Of a DNA stretch of 64,000 bases, positions 43,207 to 53,509 are shown in pieces; positions within the stretch are counted from its first letter, which is position 1, and each line of letters opens with the position of its first letter. The stretch comes from Reyranellaceae bacterium (GTDB taxonomy: Bacteria > Pseudomonadota > Alphaproteobacteria > Reyranellales > Reyranellaceae), in contig JALHMM010000022.1 in assembly GCA_022844045.1 (NCBI GenBank), forward strand, positions 1-64,000, written 5' to 3'. The position numbers and the translations under genes are program-made. Under the pieces are notes generated by a model. That model saw only the letters and a list, made by a program, of their open reading frames with translations. It was not told where the DNA came from and ran no database searches.

Positions 43207-44904
43207 ATGAACCCGCCGCGTATCGCTCCCAGACCGCCCGGACCACGCGAAGCGAAGCTGCTGATGGAAGCGGCCGACGCTTTGCGGCGTGGCGATACGA
43301 CAGCGGCCGAGCCGAAGCTGCGCGCCTATTGCGCCCAGGCGCCGTCCGATCCGGTCGGTCTCTACAATCTCGCCAAGCTGATCCGCCGCGAGGCCGACGA
43401 GGCCACGGCGCTGCTGGAGCGTGCCGTGGCATTGGAGCCGCGCTTCTACGAAGCCTGGCTCAATCTCGGCACCTTGCTGACCGACCGGGTGCGCTTCGGC
43501 GAGGCGGAGCGCGCGTTGCGCGCGGCGGTGCGCCTGCAGGCCGGCTCGGCCAACGCCGCCTTCAATCTCGCCATTCTGCTGCACAAGATGGGCCGGATCG
43601 ATCGGGCCCTGGCCGAGATCGACCGTTGCCTCACGCTCGCGCCCGACATGATCGAAGCGCAACGCGAACGGCTCAATATCCTGCTCTACGCCGAAGGCTC
43701 GACACCACGTTCGATCTTCGACGCCCATCGCGCGATAGGGCAACGCATCGAGAGCGGCGTCACGCCGATCCCCCGTTCTCCCCGACCGCGCCAGAGCGGC
43801 GAGCGACTGAGAATCGGCTATATCTCGCCCGACCTGCGCAGCCACGCCGTGTCGCATTTCTTCGCGCCGATCATCGCTGCGCATAGCCGCGACGCGGTCG
43901 AGGTGTTCTGCTACGCCGAGGTCCCGGTCGAGGATGAGGTGAGCCGCTTCATCCGCGGTCATGCCCAGGGTTGGTTCACGACCTGCGGTATCAGCGACGA
44001 CGACGTGGCGCGCCGTATCGTTGCCGATCGAATCGACGTGCTAGTCGATCTCGCCGGACACTCCAACGGCAACCGTCTCGGGGTACTGGCCCGCCGGCCG
44101 GCGACAGTGCAGGGGACCTGGATCGGCTATCCGGCCACGACCGGCACGGATTGTGTCGATTTCCGTGTCTCGGACGCCGTGACCGACCCGCCGGGGCTGA
44201 GCGATGCGCTGCACAGCGAGCGCCTGTTGCGGCTCGACCCGGTGTTCCTTTGCTACGCCGGGCCGTCCGACGCGCCGGAGCCCGACCCGTCGCCCTGCAT
44301 GGCCGCGGGCCGCATCACCTTCGGCTCGTTCAACAACATCATGAAGCTGTCGCCGTCGGTGGTGGCGACCTGGAGCCGAATCCTTGCCGCCGTTCCCGGC
44401 TCGCGGTTGCTGCTCAAGAGCTCCAGTACGATCGACCAGACGGCGACCGACGAGTTGCTGGCGCGCTTCGCGGCGCATGATGTGGAGCCCGGACGTGTCC
44501 AATGCATGCCCAAGAGCCGCATGCTCGCGGATCACTATCGTCTGTATGGGCAGATCGACATCGCGCTGGATCCATTCCCGTACAACGGTACGACCACGAC
44601 CTGCGAAGCGATGTGGATGGGCGCGCCCGTGGTGGCGCTAGAGGGCGTCATCGGCCGGCACGCGGCACGGGTCAGCGCCTCGTTGTTGCGCTCGGTCGGG
44701 CTGAACGACCTCGTGGCGGCGACCCTGGACGAGTATGTCGAGATCGCCGCCCGACTGGCCGCCGACCACGGCACGCTAACGCGGCTGCGGTCTGGCATGA
44801 GGGCCCGCCTTCGCAGCTCGCCGCTGATGGATGCGCGCGCGACGGCGCTTGCGCTCGAGAACGGCTATCGCGAGGCCATGCGGGCGCGATCGGCCGATCA
44901 ATAG
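43207..44904 (+). CDS. TPR-containing O-GlcNAc transferase/SPINDLY-like glycosyltransferase
   Basis: A 565-residue protein. Residues about 20-165 hold three to four TPR units ('LNLGTLLTDRVRFGEAERAL', 'AAFNLAILLHKMGRIDRALA'). The rest is a GT41-type catalytic domain with 'LRIGYISPDLRSHAVSHFF', 'GRITFGSFNNIMKLSPSVV' and 'DIALDPFPYNGTTTTCEAMW'. Relatives transfer a sugar to Ser/Thr of proteins in the cytoplasm. It starts 15 bp after the ABC transporter genes, so may be co-transcribed, although no functional link is evident. The target and donor sugar are unknown. Confidence 0.9.
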   Translation: MNPPRIAPRPPGPREAKLLMEAADALRRGDTTAAEPKLRAYCAQAPSDPVGLYNLAKLIRREADEATALLERAVALEPRFYEAWLNLGTLLTDRVRFGEAERALRAAVRLQAGSANAAFNLAILLHKMGRIDRALAEIDRCLTLAPDMIEAQRERLNILLYAEGSTPRSIFDAHRAIGQRIESGVTPIPRSPRPRQSGERLRIGYISPDLRSHAVSHFFAPIIAAHSRDAVEVFCYAEVPVEDEVSRFIRGHAQGWFTTCGISDDDVARRIVADRIDVLVDLAGHSNGNRLGVLARRPATVQGTWIGYPATTGTDCVDFRVSDAVTDPPGLSDALHSERLLRLDPVFLCYAGPSDAPEPDPSPCMAAGRITFGSFNNIMKLSPSVVATWSRILAAVPGSRLLLKSSSTIDQTATDELLARFAAHDVEPGRVQCMPKSRMLADHYRLYGQIDIALDPFPYNGTTTTCEAMWMGAPVVALEGVIGRHAARVSASLLRSVGLNDLVAATLDEYVEIAARLAADHGTLTRLRSGMRARLRSSPLMDARATALALENGYREAMRARSADQ

Positions 44905-45019
44905 GGCAGAGCGATGCCTTGCTAGGCCGTCGACATCATCTCGTCGGTCGGCCACGACTTCTGGCAGGGCGGCGCGGGTCGGGCGCGACGATGCGATCGC
45001 CCCGCCCGCGCGTCCTGGA

Positions 45020-46162
45020 TCAGTTCGACAGCCGGTAGAACTTCGCGGCGTTATCGCAGGTGATCTGCTTGGTGATCGCCGCCGGCAGATGCGCGAACTG
45101 CTCGGCGATATACTTGTCGGATTGCGGCCACACGCCGTCGCCGTGCGGGTAGTCGGAACCCCACATCAGCGTCTCGGCGCCCATGTCCTCGATGATCTTC
45201 AGGCCAACGCGGTCGAACTGGAAGGTCGCTTTGCACTGGCGCCGCCAGTAGTCGCTGGGCTTCATCTTCAGGCCCAGATCGGTGAAGCGGTCTTCCCACT
45301 CGTAGTCCATGCGGTCGAGCGCGTAGGGCACCCAGCCGCAGCCGCTCTCGCCGAAGGCGACGCGCAGATTGGGATAGCGCTCGAAAACGTTGGCCGACAT
45401 CATCGCCGCCAGGATGTTCACCAGGTTCATCTGGAAGCCGGACACCACGGTGAAGAACACGCGCCGGCCGACCTGGCCGCCATGCTTCTCGATGGTGTTG
45501 GGCGGGATGGTCGGGAAGGTGTGGAAGTGCAGCGGCAGGTCGACGTCGTTGACCGCCGCCCACAGCGGATCCCACATCGGGTGCCACATCGGCTCCATGT
45601 CCCAGGAGCACGACAGCTCGAGCCCCCGCAGGCCCAGCTTGGCGGCGCGGTAGATCTCCTTCACCGCCTCCTCGACATCGCCGTAGGGCAGGCAGGCGAG
45701 ACCGATATGCCGGTCGGGATAGTGGCTGCAGAAGCTCTTCAGCCAGTTGTTGTAGATGCGCATCATCTCGTTGGCCGCCTCGGGATCGTTCAGCCGGCTG
45801 GCGGCGCCGAGGATGCCGTAGATCACCTCGGCGTCGACGTTGTCGCGATCGAGGTCCTTGATGCGCAAATGCGGGTCGGAGACGCGGCGGATGTCCTTGG
45901 CGCCATCGGCGTACAGGCCGGTCTCGGCCATGATGTCGACGCGGTGGTGCTTGCCGGGTTGGTACTTGGAGCCGGCCGGGCCGACGCCGTTCTTGAAGCC
46001 GAAGCTCGAGCCCGACTTGGTCACCCATTTCGCGCCTTCCGGCGTGTCGGTGACGAAGGGCATGCGGTCCTTGAGCTCGCGCGGCGCTTCGCTGACGAAG
46101 AGCTCCGGCGGCATCCAGGGCATGTCGAGATGGCAGTCGGCCGAAATCCTATTGTACTTCAT
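45020..46162 (-). CDS. Amidohydrolase family 2 protein (ACMSD-like fold)
   Basis: A 380-residue TIM-barrel metal-dependent hydrolase or decarboxylase. 'ISADCHLDMP' stands where the family usually has a D-x-H or S-x-H metal motif, 'LPLHFHTFP' offers the barrel His residues, and 'LMWGSDYPHGDGVWPQS' the conserved late Asp. 'VAFGESGCGWVPYALDRMD' is typical. Catabolic roles such as decarboxylation of aromatic acids are plausible. The ATG follows AGGAG. It is divergent to a second amidohydrolase at 46295. Confidence 0.88.
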   Translation of the reverse strand: MKYNRISADCHLDMPWMPPELFVSEAPRELKDRMPFVTDTPEGAKWVTKSGSSFGFKNGVGPAGSKYQPGKHHRVDIMAETGLYADGAKDIRRVSDPHLRIKDLDRDNVDAEVIYGILGAASRLNDPEAANEMMRIYNNWLKSFCSHYPDRHIGLACLPYGDVEEAVKEIYRAAKLGLRGLELSCSWDMEPMWHPMWDPLWAAVNDVDLPLHFHTFPTIPPNTIEKHGGQVGRRVFFTVVSGFQMNLVNILAAMMSANVFERYPNLRVAFGESGCGWVPYALDRMDYEWEDRFTDLGLKMKPSDYWRRQCKATFQFDRVGLKIIEDMGAETLMWGSDYPHGDGVWPQSDKYIAEQFAHLPAAITKQITCDNAAKFYRLSN

Positions 46163-46294
46163 CGCCCGTCTCCTGGTTCCCTGGCGCCGATACTAGCAGC
46201 GTTTCGACATGTCGTCCCCGCAGGGCAGCTATCGGCGACGGGAGGCCCCGTCCGGGTGTACCATCTACCCAACCAATCACAGGAGGAACGACCG

Positions 46295-48001
46295 ATGACG
46301 TACGATCTGGTCATCCGCAACGGCATGATCGTCGATGGCTCCGGCCTGCCGCGCTATCGCGGCGATGTCGGCGTCAAGGACGGCCGCATCGTCACGATCG
46401 GGCGCGTTCCCGGGAATGGCGCGAAAGAGACCATCGACGCCGAGGGCCACGTCGTTTCGCCGGGCTTCATCGACGGCCACACCCACATGGATGCCCAGAT
46501 CTTCTGGGATCCGATCGGTACCAGCTCCTGCTACCAGGGCGTCACCTCGGTGGTCATGGGCAATTGCGGCTTCACCCTGGCGCCCTGCCGCGAGAGCGAG
46601 GCCGACCTCGTCTTCCGCAACCTCGAGCGCGCCGAGGACATCAGCCGCGCCGCCATGCTCGCCGGCATCAAGTGGCGCTGGGAGACCTTCCCCGAGTTCC
46701 TGGACGTGCTGGAGTCGTTGCCCAAGGGCATCAACTACGCCGGCTATATCGGCCACTGCGCGCTGCGCACCTATGTGATGGGCCAGCGCGCCTTCACCGA
46801 GGAAGCCAGCGAAGCCGACATGAAGGCGATGGTGCATCACCTCAAGGAAGCGATGCGCGCCGGCGCCTATGGCTTCTCGACCACGCGCAGCGTCAACCAT
46901 CAGACCTCCGACGACAAGCCGGTGGCGTCTCGTCTTGCCACCTGGGGCGAGTTCGAGGCGCTGGTGCATGCCATGGGCGAGCTGGGCACCGGCCTGGTCG
47001 AGGTCGCGGGCGAGCCGTCTGGCGCCGACAGCGACAAGGCGATCAAGTACTACAACGACCTCGCCAAGCTCTCCGCGTCGAGCGGCCGGCCGATCACCTT
47101 CGGCCTGTTCAGCCGGCGCCAGAAACCCGGCGCCTGGCGCGGCACGTTCGACATCATCGAGAAGGCGGCGCAGATGGGCGGCCGCCTGTTCGCGCAGGTG
47201 CACAGCCGCGCGCTCAACGTGCTGCTGTCCTTCGAGACGCACACGCCGTTCGACAAGTGGGAGTATTGGCGCGAGATCCGCGCGCTGCCGCTGTCGGAGC
47301 AGAAGAAGGCGCTCCAGGATCCCGAGAAGCGCCGCCGCCTGGTCGAGATCGCCTCGCGTCCCTATGACGGCCCACAGGTATTCGGCACCGAGGCGCGCCC
47401 GCCGTCGTGGGAGTACGTCTACGCCATGGAGACCATCGAAGGCCCGCACCGGTCGATGGCCGAGCTGGCGCGCCAGCGCAACACGCATCCGGTCGACGTG
47501 ATGATCGACATGGCGCTCGAGCGCGACATGAAGTTCTTCATGATCCAGCCGATCGCCAACGAGGATCAGTCGGCGGCGCTCGAATTGATGAAGCATCCCC
47601 GTTCGGTGGTGACCTTCTCCGACTCCGGCGCGCATGTCTCGCAGATCATGGACTCCTCGCTGCAGACGCATCTGCTGAGCCACTGGGTGCGCGAGAAGCA
47701 GGCCTTCACGCTCGAGGAAGCGGTGAAGATGATCACCTGCGATACCGCCACACAGTTCGGCTTCCACGATCGCGGCCTGCTGCGTGAGGGCATGGCCGCC
47801 GACATGGTGGTGTTCGATCCCAAGACCGTGGGGCCGCAGATGCCGGAGGTTGTCACCGACCTGCCGGCCGGCGCCAAGCGCCTGCGGCAGAAGGCGCACG
47901 GCATCCGTGCGACGGTGGTCAACGGCCAGACGCTGCTGCGCGATAACGAGCCAACGGGAAATCTGCCGGGCAAGTTGGTGCGCTCGAAGCTGCCGGCCTG
48001 A
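46295..48001 (+). CDS. Amidohydrolase family 3 protein (N-acyl-D-amino-acid deacylase-like)
   Basis: A 568-residue metal-dependent amidohydrolase. It starts with the small beta-domain ('MTYDLVIRNGMIVDGSGLPR'), then the HxH metal motif with His62 and His64 in 'GFIDGHTHMD'. 'VTSVVMGNCGFTLAPCR' is the hallmark of the D-aminoacylase group. 'GIRATVVNGQTLLRDNEPTG' closes the beta-domain. It probably deacylates N-acyl amino acids or opens a cyclic amide. A AGGAGG site precedes the ATG at 46295; a frame open for another 1464 bp upstream is antisense to the divergent gene. A terminator follows. Confidence 0.92.
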   Translation: MTYDLVIRNGMIVDGSGLPRYRGDVGVKDGRIVTIGRVPGNGAKETIDAEGHVVSPGFIDGHTHMDAQIFWDPIGTSSCYQGVTSVVMGNCGFTLAPCRESEADLVFRNLERAEDISRAAMLAGIKWRWETFPEFLDVLESLPKGINYAGYIGHCALRTYVMGQRAFTEEASEADMKAMVHHLKEAMRAGAYGFSTTRSVNHQTSDDKPVASRLATWGEFEALVHAMGELGTGLVEVAGEPSGADSDKAIKYYNDLAKLSASSGRPITFGLFSRRQKPGAWRGTFDIIEKAAQMGGRLFAQVHSRALNVLLSFETHTPFDKWEYWREIRALPLSEQKKALQDPEKRRRLVEIASRPYDGPQVFGTEARPPSWEYVYAMETIEGPHRSMAELARQRNTHPVDVMIDMALERDMKFFMIQPIANEDQSAALELMKHPRSVVTFSDSGAHVSQIMDSSLQTHLLSHWVREKQAFTLEEAVKMITCDTATQFGFHDRGLLREGMAADMVVFDPKTVGPQMPEVVTDLPAGAKRLRQKAHGIRATVVNGQTLLRDNEPTGNLPGKLVRSKLPA

Positions 48002-48030
48002 GCCGAATCGCAAGGTATTCTTGATGTTTA

Positions 48031-48061
48031 GCGCCCCGTCGGTGATCGGCGGGGCGTTTTT
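48031..48061 (+). terminator. Rho-independent terminator after the D-aminoacylase-like gene
   Basis: CGCCCCG (48032-48038) pairs with CGGGGCG (48050-48056), with an extendable loop, followed by TTTTTCTTT. Position and T run are typical. It insulates the aromatic operon downstream. Confidence 0.85.
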
Positions 48062-48107
48062 CTTTGGGGGCGGCAGCAGAAAAATCGCACCTGTGGATAA
48101 ATCCTGC

Positions 48108-48161
48108 TTGACTGTAAGCGAGTGCTCATTCTATGCATTGTCCATAGAGAGTGAGTGCTCA
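48108..48161 (+). promoter_or_regulatory. Promoter with two direct operator-like repeats
   Basis: TTGACT (48108-48113) is a -35 box, and CTATGC or TTCTAT near 48129-48136 the -10. GAGTGCTCA occurs twice, at 48120-48128 (between -35 and -10) and 48153-48161, 33 bp apart. Each copy extends to TGAG-TG-CTCA or nearly so, a short palindrome. CTATG and CATAG (48131-48147) form a third palindrome between them. The layout fits repression by a regulator encoded elsewhere. Confidence 0.5.
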
Positions 48162-48211
48162 GTTTTACGAACCGCAATCGCGGAGCGGCTGAGCGGAAGG
48201 CGAGAGTAGCC

Positions 48212-48553
48212 ATGGTCAAGACGTTCTTCGTGGAAGAGGGCCATATGGCCCGCAGCGGCGGCACTTGGTACGAGCCGGGCATCCTGCTGGTCGTCGAGCC
48301 GCACGAGCGTGTCGATGTCTTCGCGGCCGAGCGCGGCATGCCGACGGTCTTCGAGGGTCGCTATACCTTCGAGCGCCTCAACGTCGATCTGCCTCCGGCG
48401 GGCCTGCTGAGCGCCGGCCACCTCAATGGTGGCTCGCTGCACGAGGTCGAGGGTAGCGCCACCGCGCGCAGCTCCGCCGCCGGCCAGCGCAAGGTCGAGG
48501 CCGCTGTCTGGTCGATGCCGAAGCTGCCGCCGATGCGCGCGCTGGTCCACTGA
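48212..48553 (+). CDS. Hypothetical protein, 113 residues
   Basis: A soluble protein of 113 residues with no signal peptide or membrane helix. It is rich in beta-type alternation and acidic residues ('MVKTFFVEEGHMARSGGTWY', 'GILLVVEPHERVDVFAAERG'). I do not recognise a family. The downstream SDR starts 82 bp later, and the two probably share the regulated promoter at 48108. A small binding or accessory protein for aromatic catabolism is possible, but this rests only on position. The start is ATG 48212; an in-frame extension upstream would run through the operator region. Confidence 0.65.
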   Translation: MVKTFFVEEGHMARSGGTWYEPGILLVVEPHERVDVFAAERGMPTVFEGRYTFERLNVDLPPAGLLSAGHLNGGSLHEVEGSATARSSAAGQRKVEAAVWSMPKLPPMRALVH

Positions 48554-48596
48554 GACCCTCGAATCTTTCGTCGGCCTGTCCGATACTCCGCCCGCA

Positions 48597-48622
48597 CCGG
48601 CGCTCCGAAGGGGAAGCGCCGG
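48597..48622 (+). other. Hairpin in front of the SDR gene
   Basis: CCGGCGCT and AGCGCCGG form a perfect 8-bp stem with a 10-base loop, ending 3 bp before the GGGAGGGG ribosome binding site. It may stabilise the downstream mRNA or affect initiation. There is no T run, so it is not a convincing terminator. Confidence 0.4.
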
Positions 48623-48635
48623 CCGGGAGGGGACG

Positions 48636-49480
48636 ATGGGCAAGCTCGACGGCAAGGTGGCGATCGTCACCGGCGCTAGCCGCGGCATAGGCCAGGCGAT
48701 CGCCGAACTCTTCGCCGCCGAGGGCGCGAAGGTCGTGGTCGCCGCCCGCACGCTAAAGGAAGGCGACCACATGTTCGAGGGCTCCCTCGGACGCACGGTC
48801 GCCGAGATCAAGGCCAAAGGCGGCGAGGCCAGCGCGGTCGCCGCCGATGTCTCCGTCGATGACGAGTGCATCAAGCTCGCCGACGCGGCGCGCAAGGCCT
48901 ACGGGCCGATCGACATCCTCGTCAACAACGCCGCGCTGAACTACTACCTGCCGACCGAGACCTATCCGACGAACCGCTGGATCAAGGCATTCGCGGTCAA
49001 CGTGCATGGCCCGTTCATGCTCAGCAAGGCCGTGCTGCCAGACATGATCGCGCGCAAGGCGGGCGCTATCGTCAACATCAGCTCGGGCTCGGCGATCGGG
49101 CCGGGCCGCGGCCCTTACGAAGACAAGACAGTGCGCGGCGGCGTGATGTACGGCGCCACCAAGGCGGCGCTGGAACGCTTCACCCAGGGCCTGGCGCAGG
49201 AGATGTCGGCGCATGGCGGCATCGCGATCTCCGCGCTGTCGCCCTCGCGCGTCGTGCCGACGCCCGGCACCGTGCACCACAAGCTGGTGACGGGCATCGA
49301 CGATCCCAGGGGCGAGCCCCCCAGCATGATGGCGCGCGCCGCCCTCCTGCTGGCGAGTGAGCCGGCATCGAAGGTCAACGGACGCGTCACCTACAGTCAG
49401 CAGATTCTCAAGGAATTCGGCTGGATCGAGAAGGCCGCCGGCCGTGGCGTCGATTCGGTGGGCTCGGGGTACTCGCAGAT

Positions 49481-49484
<4 letters not shown>
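48636..49484 (+). CDS. Short-chain dehydrogenase/reductase
   Basis: A 282-residue Rossmann-fold oxidoreductase. The cofactor loop 'TGASRGIG' is at residues 12-19, 'ILVNNAALNYYLP' is the NNAG-equivalent, and the catalytic pair is Tyr and Lys in 'VMYGATKAALERF' near residues 172-176, with Ser in 'NISSGSAIG'. The stop overlaps the next ATG (ATGA), tying it to the thioesterase and pobA. A hydroxyacyl-CoA dehydrogenase step is plausible from context but not shown by sequence. Confidence 0.9.
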
Positions 49485-51059
<1,575 letters not shown>

Positions 51060-51081
51060 GCGGCGGACGAAGGAGGAGACG

Positions 51082-51780
51082 ATGGACGGCTACAATCCAC
51101 GGGACTGGTCGACCCAGCCGCCTTATCTCGCGCCCGAGTACAAGTCGACGCCGCTGCGCTCGCCGACCAAGCCGTTGATCCCGTTGAAGCAGACGCTGTC
51201 GGAGCTCACCGGCCCGGTCTATGGCCACGACAGCGTCGGCGAGCTCGATGCCGATCTGACGCGCAATGGCCGCAAGGGCGGTGAGCCGCAGGGTGAGCGC
51301 ATCATCGTCACCGGCCGTGTGCTCGACGAGAACGGCAAGGCGGTGCCCGACGCGCTGGTCGAGCTGTGGCAGTGCAACGCCGCCGGCCGCTACATCCATG
51401 CGGCCGACCAGCACGACGCGCCGCTCGATCCCAACTTTTTTGGTGGCGGGCGTTGCGTCAGCGATGCCGAGGGCCGCTACAAGTTCATGACCATCAAGCC
51501 CGGCGCCTATCCCTGGCCCAACCACCACAACGCCTGGCGGCCGGCGCACATCCACTTCTCGCTGTTCGGGCCGAGCTTCCTGACCCGACTGGTGACGCAG
51601 ATGTATTTCCCCGGCGATCCCCTGCTGGCGCTCGATCCGATCTTCGGCGCGACACCCGCGAGCGCGCGCGATCTGCTGGTGTCGCAATTCTCGATCGATG
51701 TCACCCAGCCCGGCTATGCGCTGGGCTATGTCTTCGACATCGTGCTGCGCGGCCGCAACGCCACGCCGATGGAGAGCTGA
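51082..51780 (+). CDS. pcaH: Protocatechuate 3,4-dioxygenase beta subunit
   Basis: A 232-residue subunit with the catalytic non-heme Fe(III) site. The four ligands are Tyr104, Tyr143, His156 and His158, spaced 39, 13 and 2 residues as in the Pseudomonas enzyme. The complex with PcaG opens protocatechuate between the hydroxyls to 3-carboxy-cis,cis-muconate. The ATG follows AAGGAGGAG, and pcaG starts 3 bp after its stop. Confidence 0.96.
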   Translation: MDGYNPRDWSTQPPYLAPEYKSTPLRSPTKPLIPLKQTLSELTGPVYGHDSVGELDADLTRNGRKGGEPQGERIIVTGRVLDENGKAVPDALVELWQCNAAGRYIHAADQHDAPLDPNFFGGGRCVSDAEGRYKFMTIKPGAYPWPNHHNAWRPAHIHFSLFGPSFLTRLVTQMYFPGDPLLALDPIFGATPASARDLLVSQFSIDVTQPGYALGYVFDIVLRGRNATPMES

Positions 51781-51783
51781 TCC

Positions 51784-52362
51784 ATGGCGCTGAAGCAGAC
51801 ACCATCGCAGACCGTCGGCCCGTACTTCGCTTACGGGCTGACGCCGCAGCAATACGGTTATCCCATGACCAGCATCGCCTCGGGGGCGATGTGCCAGGCC
51901 GATACCGAGGGCGAGCGCATCCGCGTCGAGGGCCGTGTCTTCGACGGCGCCGGCGCCACGGTGGTCGACGCCATGATCGAGTTCTGGCAGGCCGACGCGC
52001 AAGGCCGCTACGCGCACCCCGCCGACACGCGCGGCTCGAACGCGCGCTTCAAGGGCTTCGGCCGTACCGGCACCGGCACGGACCCCGAGCACCGCTTCAT
52101 CTTCGATACCATCAAGCCGGGCCGTGTCGACGCGAAGCAGGCGCCGCACATCAACGTCATCTTCTTCATGCGCGGCATGCTGCTGCACGCCTACACGCGC
52201 CTCTACTTCGCCGACGAGGCGGCGGCGAACGCTGCCGACCCTGTGCTGCTAAGCGTGCCGGCCGAACGGCGCGACACGCTGATCGCCAGGCGGGAAGGCA
52301 ACACCTACCGCTTCGACATCCACATGCAGGGCGATCGCGAGACGGTGTTCTTCGACGCCTGA
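51784..52362 (+). CDS. pcaG: Protocatechuate 3,4-dioxygenase alpha subunit
   Basis: A 192-residue partner of PcaH; it has the dioxygenase fold ('TPSQTVGPYFAYGLTP', 'ARFKGFGRTGTGTDPEHRFI', 'APHINVIFFMRGM') but not the full set of iron ligands, as usual for the alpha chain. Last gene of the aromatic operon. Its stop lies 1 bp from the end of the convergent reductase gene. The later beta-ketoadipate genes (pcaB, pcaC, pcaD) are not in the window. Confidence 0.95.
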   Translation: MALKQTPSQTVGPYFAYGLTPQQYGYPMTSIASGAMCQADTEGERIRVEGRVFDGAGATVVDAMIEFWQADAQGRYAHPADTRGSNARFKGFGRTGTGTDPEHRFIFDTIKPGRVDAKQAPHINVIFFMRGMLLHAYTRLYFADEAAANAADPVLLSVPAERRDTLIARREGNTYRFDIHMQGDRETVFFDA

Positions 52363-52363
52363 C

Positions 52364-52828
52364 CTACCGGATCGGATCGAGCGCGACCACAGGGATCTGC
52401 CGCGAGCCGGCCTTCACCTGGTAGTCGGCGTAGGGCGGCCAGAAGGTGAGCGCGTCGGTCCACATCGCCTGGCGCTCGGCGCCCTCGGCAATGCGTGCCT
52501 TGGCCCTCATCTTCTCCGTGCCGACCTGGATCTCGACCTCGGGATTGGCGACGAGGTTGTGGAACCAGCCGGGATGCTCCGGCGCGCCGCCCTTGGAGGC
52601 GACGATGTAGTAGCTGCCGCCATGACGGCCGTAGAACAGCGGGAACAGATACTTCTTGCCGGACTTGCGGCCGACCGTGGTCAGCAGCAGCGACGGCACC
52701 TCGCGCTCCGGCAGGTTGGGCAGCTTGATCTTGTACATGTGCCCTTCCTTGCCGCCGCTCTTGAGGTAGAGCTCGGTGTGGTCGACCATCCACTTGGGCA
52801 TGTTGGGGGCGAGCTGAGTCTCGGTCAT
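52364..52828 (-). CDS. Deazaflavin-dependent nitroreductase family protein
   Basis: A 154-residue split-barrel oxidoreductase of the Ddn/DUF385 family. 'VPSLLLTTVGRKSGKKYLFP', 'GSYYIVASKGGAPEHPGWFHN' and 'NPEVEIQVG' are the family's flavin-binding blocks. Mycobacterial members use cofactor F420, but bacterial relatives with unknown or other flavins exist, so the cofactor here is open. Convergent with pcaG. Confidence 0.87.
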   Translation of the reverse strand: MTETQLAPNMPKWMVDHTELYLKSGGKEGHMYKIKLPNLPEREVPSLLLTTVGRKSGKKYLFPLFYGRHGGSYYIVASKGGAPEHPGWFHNLVANPEVEIQVGTEKMRAKARIAEGAERQAMWTDALTFWPPYADYQVKAGSRQIPVVALDPIR

Positions 52829-53029
52829 CTTGGGCCTCGCGGTCGGCGGCTATGCGCCGGCTGGTGTGTCACTGCGCATCGTGTCGAACTTATCACCAGT
52901 CTCCGCCGCGGCAACATGAACCCTCGCAAGGCCTCCTTCGCGCTCCGACCACGCGAATGACCCGGCTACCTCGATGGCGTTGGTTGTTGTAGCCTCACGG
53001 CACACAACAGCGGAAAGCCCGCGACGGCG

Positions 53030-53509
53030 TTGCGACAGCTCCTCAAACTTCTGCACACCATGGGAGCGATTGGACTGATGGGAGCGATGGCCTCCCTTCT
53101 GGTGCTCCTGTATGTCGCGCCACCGCCGACCCAGTTGGCTGGATACGCTCTAATCAGGAAAGCGATGGGCGAGATCGCAACCTGGATCTTCTTTCCCTCG
53201 CTTGGTTTGGTCGTGGTCGCTGGTCTCCTGGCGATCGCCTATACCCGCGCCTACCAGAACGCGGGCTGGGTTTGGGCAAAGGCCGGGACCGGTATTCTGA
53301 TCTTCGAGGGCGGCTTCATCGGCGTGCTCGGGCCGATGCAGCAGGAAGCGGAGCAGAGCGCCAAGGCGCTCGCTGGCGAGGTCGATCCAGCGACGCTCGG
53401 AATATCTCTCGGCAGCGAGTTGGGCACGCTTTGGGTTGTGCTCGTCGTGGCTGCCGTTAACGTCGTGCTCGGCGTCTGGCGCCCCCGGCTCTCCTGGCGT
53501 CGCGAGTGA
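53030..53509 (+). CDS. DUF2269-like integral membrane protein
   Basis: A protein of up to 159 residues with about four membrane helices (near residues 10-32, 53-75, 83-105 and 130-150). 'LLKLLHTMGAIGLMGAMAS' resembles the DUF2269 N-terminus. The longest start is TTG 53030; ATG 53060 would shorten the first helix by 10 residues. No function is known. It lies alone, with 201 bp before it (nothing recognised) and a non-coding stretch after it. Confidence 0.75.
   Translation: MRQLLKLLHTMGAIGLMGAMASLLVLLYVAPPPTQLAGYALIRKAMGEIATWIFFPSLGLVVVAGLLAIAYTRAYQNAGWVWAKAGTGILIFEGGFIGVLGPMQQEAEQSAKALAGEVDPATLGISLGSELGTLWVVLVVAAVNVVLGVWRPRLSWRRE

Noticed and set aside
44831..46294. A very long plus-strand open frame running into the D-aminoacylase-like gene (1056 codons in all)
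   Set aside because: The first 488 codons lie antisense to the glycosyltransferase end and the amidohydrolase at 45020-46162; the text is low-complexity and the true start with AGGAGG is at 46295.
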